Source of the DNA: Planctomycetota bacterium
GTDB taxonomy: Bacteria > Planctomycetota > Planctomycetia > Pirellulales > Pirellulaceae
DNA length: 18,382 nucleotides
NCBI GenBank assembly: GCA_026692885.1
Contig: JAPLNJ010000607.1
Coordinates: forward strand, 1-18,382
Direction: 5' to 3'
In this document: piece by piece, positions 1 through 6,101 of the stretch
How positions within the stretch are numbered: position 1 is the stretch's first letter
Layout: each line of letters begins with the position of its first letter
Program-made: the position numbers and the translations under genes
The notes under the pieces: generated by a model
Seen by the model: only the letters and a program-made list of their open reading frames with translations
Databases searched by the model: none
What the model was told of the DNA's origin: nothing

Positions 1-171
1 GGAGACGAATTGGATCTCTTTCTCCCTTCGAAGGAGACCCTTCCAACGAAGGAAACCAGCGAAGTAGACGCGGAATTACACCCAGTCAACTGGTACCATC
101 CCGCGTATCGACTCCGGCTCCCTTTTCTATACCGGTCCCAGGCCAGGAATCCTGGTAGGAAAATGCCGTAG
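1..171 (+). other. Possible C-terminal end of an unidentified ORF (edge)
   Basis: Frame 1 is open from the window edge to a TAG at 169-171. It reads as a natural-looking, partly acidic peptide (for example PTKETSEVDAELHPVNWY). The opposite strand is also open here, as the tail of the IS91 transposase frame, but that peptide no longer resembles a transposase beyond the RYYG motif near 168. This stretch may therefore be the end of a plus-strand gene that abuts the broken transposase. I do not recognise it. The sequence at 25-34 (CCTTCGAAGG) is a perfect 10-bp palindrome. Confidence is low because the ORF is short and cut by the edge. Confidence 0.15.
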
Positions 172-1212
172 TAGCGGATCAGGTGCGCGCCCTTCGGCGG
201 AATATGTTGGGTGAATTCGGCCAGGAAATCCAGCGGGTCAAGGATCTGGAAGTTCCGCTGCGGCCCGCGCGCCAGTTCGTCGCGTTGCGGATCGGGAAAG
301 GCCTGGCAGGCGTCCTTCTCGGCCTTGTAGATCACCTGCCCGGTCTGGGTCACCTTGACCAGCCGCGACAGACTGAATGGGCAACGCGTCATGTACCCGA
401 TCAGACGCTCGATCCCGGCGCGATCGCCGGCCGGCAGGTAGACCGACTGGTCGACGCTGAAACCGCTGTGCGGCCAACTCCGCATGTTCTCGACCACTTC
501 CGGCTCGATCTTCTCCTCGGCCAAGTACAGGGCGAACACGGCTTCCTGCCGGGCTGCCTGCAGCCGCTCCAGGTCCAGTTCGGGCAGTTCCAGAAACTCA
601 CCCTGCGGCGTGAACGCCCCGCAGGTCAGTAACACGTGAAAATGCGGGTGCCAGTGCAAGAGTTCGCCGAACGTCTGAATGGCGGCCACCATGCCGGGCA
701 CCACGTCGTCGCGGCCGAGCAGGCGGCGGACTTCGGCCTGGATACAGGTCCACGCGCACGTGCAGAGCTGGCCCAGCAGCTTGCGATCGAATCGCGTGTG
801 CAGCCGCAGGCGTTTGGGGATGGTCAGCACGACTTGCCGATGGGCGACGGGAGCACACACGTCTTCGGCCACGTGGATCGAGGTCAGTAGGGCCCGTTTC
901 TGGTGGCAGGAGGGACAGGTACAGCGCTGCTTGCAGGAGAAGGCCACGAACATCTCGTGGTGGCAGTCCGGGCAGCGGATGCGGCGGGGCACCCGGTACT
1001 CCGGGTCGGCCCTCCTGCAGGTCGCCGCACTTCAGAAATGCCTTCACCGAGCGTGCGACGATCGGGTGCCAAAAGCCATACTTGGCCGCAAACCGCTCGT
1101 CATAGACCTGCTGGAAGGTCTCGAAATGCTGCTCCAGCAGCCGCCACAGGTCGGAGGCTTGCGGATCGCGGGGGCGGTACAGCGGCAGCGGCTCAACACA
1201 CGCGGCGGTCAT
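166..1212 (-). pseudogene. IS91-family (HUH, Y2-type) transposase, frameshifted and 3'-truncated
   Basis: This would be a single-strand-nicking transposase of the IS91 family. The first part (ATG at 1212) reads to KCGDLQEG. The frame then changes at the GGG run near 1010-1012, and the rest continues one base out. In order, the second frame shows a zinc-binding domain with paired cysteines (CPDCHHEM…CKQRCTCPSCHQKR, about 975-895), the HUH nuclease motif (LHWHPHFHVLL, with HFH at 644-636), and the start of the tyrosine motif (HLIRYYG, Tyr codons at 173-168). Family members normally continue with a second aromatic/Tyr stretch. Here the sequence diverges after RYYG, so the C-terminus is missing. 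An upstream ATG at 1281 is possible, but its extra residues do not look like the family. One frameshift plus truncation means it is not functional. The family call is secure from motifs. Confidence 0.85.
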
Positions 1213-1284
1213 GACAGGCAGGGCACAGGTCCAGTGTTGGTGTACGCCACACCACTGGAGCAGATGTACACTTCCTGTCAAGCA

Positions 1285-1302
1285 GGCAGGCCGTCGCCTG
1301 CC
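1285..1302. other. GC-rich hairpin between the two IS fragments
   Basis: GGCAGGC-cgtc-GCCTGCC is a perfect 7-bp stem with a 4-nt loop. It lies 73 bp upstream of the IS91 transposase start and 48 bp before the IS4 fragment start, in the non-coding gap 1213-1349. IS91-like elements carry small hairpins at their termini, so this could be the remnant of an IS end. That is inference. No IS4 terminal inverted repeat was recognised here. Confidence 0.35.
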
Positions 1303-1349
1303 GGTAACGGCCCGCTCGCAGGACGGTCAAAGAGCTGCCTGCCGCGGAG

Positions 1350-1642
1350 ATGGCGGAGGACTCAGCGTCTCCAGAGAATCCCTCTGCCCCACCTCGCGGT
1401 CGCCCCAAACGACCTGACGTGACGGCTGCCGACGTCACGGGCCTGAAGTACTTTGAGAAGTTGGGGCCACTGCTGAAACGACTGCACGACGTGGGCTGCG
1501 AACGCGATCGGGCCGGCAACCGAGAGCGGCATTACGACCAGTTGTGCCTGTTGCTGTTGCTGGGCTTATTCAGTCCGGTGGTGGATGGCCTACGGGGGCT
1601 GCAGCAGGCCAGCGAACTGGAGAAGGTCCAGAAACGCCTGAA
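1350..1642 (+). pseudogene. IS4-family transposase, N-terminal fragment
   Basis: About 97 residues match the N-terminus of a planctomycete-type IS4 transposase. Recognisable stretches are KYFEKLGPLLKRLHDVG, ERDRAGNRERHYDQLCLL and the characteristic LRGLQQASELEKVQKRL. The start ATG at 1350 is followed by a Pro/Ser/Arg-rich lead (SPENPSAPPRGRPKRP). The match stops at about 1640, where the sequence becomes the antisense of the neighbouring Tat-protein fragment (its WIEGF codons occupy 1654-1640). The DDE catalytic core is therefore absent. This is a dead element end, probably left by a deletion or rearrangement that also truncated the convergent gene. Confidence 0.75.
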
Positions 1643-1876
1643 GCCTTCGATCCAGGGACAACGGTACTTGGTCGCGGGGTCCACACCAGTCTTCTTCAGC
1701 ATCCAGTCCCGCGTGCCGGCTTTCTCATTCTCTTGCCGGATCAGGCTTTGGACGCTGAGGCCGCCGGAGCCGGTCTCAGCCGCCACGGCTTGGCTTGCTA
1801 AAGCCAGGACGCCCCAGCCAAGGCCGCCCTGTAGCAATTCGCGTCTTGAAATCTGTCCGTTGGTGAAGCGATCCAT
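1643..1876 (-). pseudogene. N-terminal fragment of a Tat-exported N,N-dimethylformamidase-beta-like protein
   Basis: The ATG at 1876 is preceded by a good ribosome site (GGAAGG, about 7 bp upstream). The product starts with a twin-arginine signal (SRRELLQGG followed by a hydrophobic run to about residue 33, ending near AVAA). It then reads LIRQENEKAGTRDWMLKKT and KYRCPWIEGF. The ENxxPGTxxW…WIEGY pattern is what I recall at the mature N-terminus of DMFase-beta-like secreted proteins in planctomycetes. After WIEGF the frame runs into the IS4 fragment, so about 78 residues remain. It starts 17 bp after the stop of the XylR-like fragment and was probably co-transcribed with it. The Tat signal is clear. 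The family call is moderate because so little is left. Confidence 0.55.
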
Positions 1877-1893
1877 GGTTCGGCCTTCCGTGT

Positions 1894-2598
1894 TCAGCGG
1901 ATGCGCGATAGCGACGGCGTGGTCAGCTCGCAAATCATCTCATCGTTGTCCACGCCGATGACGGCCACGTCCTCGGGCACCCGGGCGCCGATCGTCCGGC
2001 AGGCCTCCAGCACCTGCCGGGCGCGGATGTCGGTGCAGGCCATCAGCCCGATGGACTTGGGAAGCGACTCCAGCCAAGCCGACAGCTCACGCAACTGCCG
2101 CAGCCAGTGCTGAGCGTCGGCATGACGCCCGTGGTACACCACACAAGGGACTTGGGCGGCTGTCGCCCGCTGGCCGAATGCCTGCTCGCGTTCTTCCGAC
2201 CATCGCGCCCGCCGGCGCGGCGGGTTGCCGTAGAAAGCCAGCCGGGTGAACCCGCAGTCCAGCAAATGCTCGGCAGCGAGCCGGCCGATGGCGGCATTAT
2301 CGGTGGTGAAGTAGTGAACACAGCAAGCGGGATCGTACCAGCCGCGGCCGCCGCCGAAGCCGATTGCCGGAATCTCCAGTCCGCTTACGGCGGCGGCGAT
2401 CTTGTGGTCGTCAAAGCTGGCAATGATCCCGTCGCCGCCCCACTGCTCCAACTTGGGGAGCTTCTGCAGCGGGTCCTCCTCGACATACAAACTCCACCCA
2501 CCCCGTTCCCACATGTAGGCCGTCACGCCTTGAATCACGCGACGGTCGAAACGTCGCGCGACGTTGCCCAGCACGGCGACTCGACGGGGGCGGTCCAT
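1894..2598 (-). pseudogene. XylR-like sugar-sensing regulator lacking its C-terminal AraC DNA-binding domain
   Basis: The remaining 234 residues form the LacI/periplasmic-binding-type sensor domain of a XylR-like regulator. The N-terminus VAVLGNVARRFDRRVIQGV carries the first strand and helix. Other recognisable parts are DGIIASFDDHK, EHLLDCGFTRLAFYG, GLMACTDIRARQVLEACR, and at about 217-231 DNDEMICELTTPSLS. In intact homologues this last motif is followed by the linker to two AraC-type helix-turn-helix motifs of about 100 residues. Here a TGA follows five codons after PSLS (…LSRIR, stop). The start at 2598 is preceded by GGAAG at about 7 bp. An in-frame ATG at 2649 would add 17 residues of unlikely sequence. 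The large open frame upstream to 3516 is antisense to the beta-helix gene and was discarded. Without a helix-turn-helix it should not bind DNA itself. Confidence 0.75.
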
Positions 2599-2700
2599 AA
2601 GTGCTTCCACTGGTTCGTTCCGACTTTCAGGACGCTTACCAGAAAGCATAAGAGAAATACCAAAAATCGTAAACCAGCGCGGCTCAATCTCAAGCGGACG
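2599..2700. other. Divergent junction region, locally AT-richer
   Basis: This gap separates the minus-strand XylR-like fragment from the plus-strand beta-helix fragment. Positions 2645-2680 are clearly richer in A and T than the rest of the window, which could reflect the old upstream region of the regulator gene. I see no convincing -35/-10 pair or operator palindrome. A breakpoint must lie close to its right end, because the beta-helix protein begins in mid-domain at about 2692. Confidence 0.25.
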
Positions 2701-2703
2701 AAC

Positions 2704-3453
2704 ATGGATGGCATTCATGTGCATGGCAATTCCCGGCACGGACGGATCACGAACCTCAAAGGCGCCACCAACGACGACTTGGTCGCGCTCAATGCCGACG
2801 ACGGCGGCATTTATGAGATGAGCCGCGGCCCGATCGAGGACATCGCCGTAGACGGTGTCTGGGCGAAGGACGGTTACACTGCCGTGCGGCTGCTCTCGGC
2901 CGGCTCGCCCATTCGCCGCATCCGGCTGGCGAACATCTTCGGCACCTACCGTGTCAACGCGGTGTCCTTCACCAACCACAGAGTGCATCCCGGCAGCGAA
3001 AGCACTTTTGAAGACATCTCCATTTGCGGTTTCTTCTGCGCGAAGAGCGGGATGGGCATGAAATCTGACCCAGCCAAACCAGGAAACTCGAATCTCTCGC
3101 TGATTTGGATTGATGCGCCCGCTGTCGTGAGCGGCTTGACGATGGCAGACATCCACCGCACGGAAACCATCTGGCCGGCCGCAACCATCTTCGTCGAGCC
3201 GGGGGCCACCATCAAAAGCCTGCAACTGGCGCAGGCCGCCATCCTCAACCGCACCCCCGGCCCGCTCGACCTGCTGGTCAATCGCGGCACCATCGAACAC
3301 TTGAGCCTGAGTCAGGTCTCGATGGAGGCGTCCGAAGGCCCCGTTCGCGGCGCGGTGGTCCGTAACAGCGGCAAGACACAAGACCGGAGCGTTCAGCAAG
3401 TGTCGGCCGTGAACGCGACGGTGGAAACGGTGGACGAGCCAAACAAGAAATGA
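2704..3453 (+). pseudogene. Right-handed beta-helix (pectate-lyase/GH28-like) protein, C-terminal part
   Basis: About 250 residues of a parallel beta-helix protein of the pectate-lyase or polygalacturonase superfold, probably acting on pectin-like glycans. The reading begins at MDGIHVHGNSRHGRITNL, continues with NDDLVALNADDGG, and then shows coil-type repeats (IEDIAVDGV, IRRIRLANIFG, FEDISICGFF, IKSLQLAQAAI, IEHLSLSQV). In homologues the DGIH…DDLVALNADD segment sits in the middle of the protein, after a signal peptide and several N-terminal coils. Those are missing, since upstream sequence is the XylR region. ATG 2704 is only the first in-frame Met and has no clear ribosome site. The C-terminus looks natural, and its TGA overlaps the next start as ATGA (3450-3453). 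Confidence 0.65.
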
Positions 3454-4091
3454 ACTCCAAAATGAACTCCATACTCCTGCCCCTAACCGCCCTGCTGCTG
3501 GCTCCGCTGGCCGCAATCCAAGGCGCCGATGTCACCTCCGATCCGCCCAATGGTGCTGCCAAACGCCCGCACCCCGAAAGCAAAGTCCCAGCAATTGAGC
3601 TATTGAAGGAAACCACCATTGGCCACCGCATGTTGAGTTTCGCTCGGCTCCCGGCCGGGTTGACGGTGGATGAGAAGCTCGCGTTGGTGCTGGCCAGCCC
3701 GGCCATCACCGGCCAGGTCGTCCATGGCGCCAGCGATTCGCTCTACGAGACCCGGGCCACGAAAACCCCGGGGGGCGATTACCTGCTGATGTTCCCTACC
3801 AACACCCAGGAGCGGCCGAAAGGAAATTCACATTACGGCGGCCAAAAGCAGAAGGTCAACGACATGGTCGCCTACCGATCCAAAGACCAGAGGCGCACCT
3901 GGCAGGGGCCGACGGTCGCCTTTGACATCGACTACAACCAGCACGGATTCATCCCCCTGATTCCCAGAGGCTCCAGTCGCATCTACGCCTTCGGCACCCA
4001 GCCGGTCTGGGGGCTGTGGACCACCGAGCGTGGTCAACAGGAGAACGCACCGATCGGTTACCGCTACTCCGATGACGATGGCCATCACTGA
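3450..4091 (+). pseudogene. Secreted sialidase/BNR-repeat protein, N-terminal fragment
   Basis: This 213-residue stub is the N-terminal third to half of a secreted beta-propeller sialidase-like hydrolase. It begins with two in-frame ATGs 12 bp apart (3450 and 3462). The second starts the shared leader peptide (LLPLTALLLAPLAA), predicted to be cleaved near IQGAD. A degenerate Asp-box lies at residues 144-151 (SKDQRRTW). A perfect one begins at 207 (SDDDGHH) but the closing Trp is replaced by TGA. In a normal Asp-box (SxDxGxxW) the next codon would be TGG. Downstream sequence does not continue the propeller, so this is a breakpoint rather than a simple nonsense change. The stop lies 10 bp before the next gene's ATG, and the first ATG overlaps the stop of the beta-helix gene. 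Confidence 0.65.
3462..3530 (+). repeat. Signal-peptide leader repeat, copy 1
   Basis: Encodes the start MNSILLPLTALLLAPLAA. Its core CTAACCGCCCTGCTGCTG differs from the consensus core CTCACCGCCCTRCTGCTG at one base. Preceded 12 bp earlier by another in-frame ATG inside a short near-duplication (ATGAACTCC twice). It leads the first sialidase fragment. Confidence 0.7.
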
Positions 4092-4101
4092 AGAGAAAAC
4101 C

Positions 4102-4170
4102 ATGAAACACACCTTCACACTCCTCACGGTCCTGCTGCTGGCACCGCCAACTGCGTTACACGCAGCCGAA
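4102..4170 (+). repeat. Signal-peptide leader repeat, copy 2
   Basis: Encodes MKHTFTLLTVLLLAPPTALH followed by AAE. The core is CTCACGGTCCTGCTGCTG, two differences from consensus. It leads the GH95-like gene, and its first residues (MKHT-TLLT) match copy 6 closely. Confidence 0.75.
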
Positions 4171-5964
4171 CGTGTGACCGACAAAGTCGATTGGCCAGCG
4201 TTCATGGCGCGACACGATTTGGTTTGGGAACGCCTGCCGGGCAAATGGACCGAGGCGCCGCACTTCGGCAACGCGACGCTCGGCTCGATGTTGTTTCGCA
4301 GTGGCGAGGCGTTCACGCTGCAAGTCTTCCGTGCCGGCGTGTGCGATCATCGCGACAATTCGTATGGCTGGACGGCGTACAGCCGTCCGCGGTTTACTAT
4401 TGGCGCGTTTCAGTTCAAGCCGGTTGGCAAGATCAAAGGCGGCGCTTGGCGCAATGACCTCTGGAACGCGGAGTTGACCGGCACGATCCAGACCGATCGC
4501 GGCACGATTCGGCTCCGGCATTTTGTGCACGCGGATGAAATGGCCATCGTGACGGAGATTTGGACGTCACCGGGCGAAGCAGGTTACCAGTGGACGTGGC
4601 AACCGCACAAGGCCGAGACGACGCGTCCGGGCTATCCGAGCAAGCCGGCGGAAATCGAGGCGTTCGCGAAGAAGTACGGCGACGTTTTCCGCAAAGGCCT
4701 GAAGCTCGGCGAGCCAAATCCAGACGGCCGGCAGGAAGCGGCGGGCGCGGTCCGTGTTTGGGTGCAGGATCTGTTGTGCGGTGGACAGTATGCGACCGCC
4801 TGGGCTGATGTTGACAAAGGCGGTGGTCATCGCGTGCACGTCGCCACGATCGCCGACAGTTACCCGGCAAAGACGGCGCGCGACAAGGCGGTGAAGATCG
4901 TCGCGGACTGGAGCCAGCGCGACATGGATGCGGCGACGGCGACGCATCGCGAGTGGTGGCACCAATATTACCGTCAGAGTTTCGTCAGCTTGCCGGACAC
5001 GCGGCTGGAGACGTTGTACTGGAACACAATTTTCCGGTTCGGTTGCACGGCGCGAACGGGCCGGTACATCGTGGACACGCCCGGCATTTGGTCGCAAGGC
5101 GGCGGCTGGTGTTACATCACGACGGATTACAACATCCAAACGGCGTTGTGGCCGGTGTACGCGGCGAACCGGCTGGAGATTGGCGGTGAATTGATTGAGA
5201 TGTTCCACCACGGTCGAGAAAATCTGGCCCGCAACGTCCGCCCGGTCGAATGGCAAAACGACTCGGTGTATCTGTCAGTGGCAACGGAGCCGGACATGAT
5301 TTATCCGCTCTACCTCGTCAACATCGACCAGCCGGGCAAACGCGAGGTGGTGCGCAAATCCGTCGAACGTTTCGCAGCCACGAAGGGCTTGCCGGCGATG
5401 GTCGCCACGCACGCCGTGCCGGCGGCGGCGTCAATCGGCGACGGTGAACTGGCGTTGAGTAGGCTGCAGAAACAAGCAGCGGACTTGTATCCGAATGGCA
5501 TGTGGTATTCCAGTCCGTGCCTCGAATCGTCGCTCTCGGCGGCGAACGGCATCCAGACGATGCTTCTGCAAAGCTGGGGCGACAACATCCGGATTTTCCC
5601 CGCGATGCCGGCTACGTGGCCTGACGTTGTTTATCACAATCTGCGTGCCGAAGGCGCCTTTCTCGTCAGCGCCCGGCGTGCGGGTGGCAAGACGCAATGG
5701 GTTTGCATCAAGAGCCTCGCCGGCGAACCGTGTCGCGTGAAACCGAACTTCACCGGCGAACCGCGCATCGTGGCTGGAGCCGCGAACGCCGCCATCAAAT
5801 CGGTTGGCGACGGCGTTTACGAACTCATTTTGGCGAAAGGGCAGGAAGTGGTATTGATAGTGGACGGCGAAGCACCATTCATCGTGGATGCGTTACCGGC
5901 CCAAGCGGACCGGCTTAACTCGTTTGGATTACGCGCGGCAAAGGAGAAACTTTCATCGCCATGA
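4102..5964 (+). CDS. GH95-like alpha-L-fucosidase family protein with probable internal deletion
   Basis: This 620-residue secreted protein resembles GH95 glycoside hydrolases (alpha-fucosidase/galactosidase). The frame is open from 4030, but ATG 4102 is chosen because it begins a signal peptide (cleavage near LHAAE). An N-terminal beta-sandwich (about 25-270) is followed by the (alpha/alpha) barrel: YWNTIFRFG from 306, ITTDYNIQTALWPVYAAN with Asn344 in the position of the family's conserved catalytic Asn, and LESSLSAANGIQTMLLQSWG near the end of the barrel. A C-terminal beta domain includes TQWVCIKSLAGEPCRV. At residues 397-401 (EPDMIYPLYL) the sequence seems to jump from the region after VEWQNDSVYL straight to a point some 100 or more residues later in homologues. 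The lost part should contain the catalytic Glu, so activity is doubtful although the frame is intact. The stop overlaps the following leader ATG. Confidence 0.7.
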   Translation: MKHTFTLLTVLLLAPPTALHAAERVTDKVDWPAFMARHDLVWERLPGKWTEAPHFGNATLGSMLFRSGEAFTLQVFRAGVCDHRDNSYGWTAYSRPRFTIGAFQFKPVGKIKGGAWRNDLWNAELTGTIQTDRGTIRLRHFVHADEMAIVTEIWTSPGEAGYQWTWQPHKAETTRPGYPSKPAEIEAFAKKYGDVFRKGLKLGEPNPDGRQEAAGAVRVWVQDLLCGGQYATAWADVDKGGGHRVHVATIADSYPAKTARDKAVKIVADWSQRDMDAATATHREWWHQYYRQSFVSLPDTRLETLYWNTIFRFGCTARTGRYIVDTPGIWSQGGGWCYITTDYNIQTALWPVYAANRLEIGGELIEMFHHGRENLARNVRPVEWQNDSVYLSVATEPDMIYPLYLVNIDQPGKREVVRKSVERFAATKGLPAMVATHAVPAAASIGDGELALSRLQKQAADLYPNGMWYSSPCLESSLSAANGIQTMLLQSWGDNIRIFPAMPATWPDVVYHNLRAEGAFLVSARRAGGKTQWVCIKSLAGEPCRVKPNFTGEPRIVAGAANAAIKSVGDGVYELILAKGQEVVLIVDGEAPFIVDALPAQADRLNSFGLRAAKEKLSSP

Positions 5965-5993
5965 ACCCCACCCTCACAATCTTCACCGCCCTA
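5961..5993 (+). repeat. Signal-peptide leader repeat, copy 3 (truncated orphan)
   Basis: ATG plus MNPTLTIFTAL only. The sequence CTTCACCGCCCTA matches the leader core and then breaks off at 5993. The ATG overlaps the GH95 stop (ATGA). No intact gene follows in this frame other than a run-through into the giant gene. Confidence 0.65.
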
Positions 5994-6066
5994 CGAAGCC
6001 GTCGCCGGTCTCGACCCGCTTACACCCTGGACACTGCCGGTGGCCAACTCGGTCACGGTGAAGTAG
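5961..6066 (+). pseudogene. Orphan leader joined to a C-terminal gene tail
   Basis: After the truncated leader, the +1 frame from 5992 reads YEAVAGLDPLTPWTLPVANS then VTVK and a TAG at 6064-6066. It looks like the last 24 residues of a real protein whose body has been lost. The leader frame itself continues as an Arg-rich unnatural peptide into the giant gene. I cannot name the tail's family. The arrangement is leader, then breakpoint, then tail, all in about 105 bp. It supports loss of an entire gene between its first 30 bases and its last 75. Confidence 0.45.
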
Positions 6067-6090
6067 GCCGCGTGGAACCTCGCCCGGCAT

Positions 6091-6095
6091 GGAGG
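6091..6095 (+). promoter_or_regulatory. Ribosome binding site fixing the giant gene's start
   Basis: GGAGG, followed by AGCACG and the ATG at 6102, is a canonical Shine-Dalgarno site with 6-bp spacing. It decides the start at 6102 rather than the in-frame ATG at 5961. The 47 extra residues from 5961 would be an Arg-rich run in front of a proper signal peptide. Confidence 0.75.
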
Positions 6096-6101
6096 AGCAC
6101 G

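Noticed and set aside
2600..3516. Long minus-strand open frame extending the XylR-like gene upstream to 3516
   Set aside because: Its peptide is unnatural and exactly antisense to the well-supported beta-helix protein. The XylR family start fits ATG 2598.
5961..6101. Upstream start of the giant gene at 5961
   Set aside because: The extra 47 residues are Arg-rich, come after a truncated leader, and precede a complete signal peptide with a canonical ribosome site at 6091-6095.
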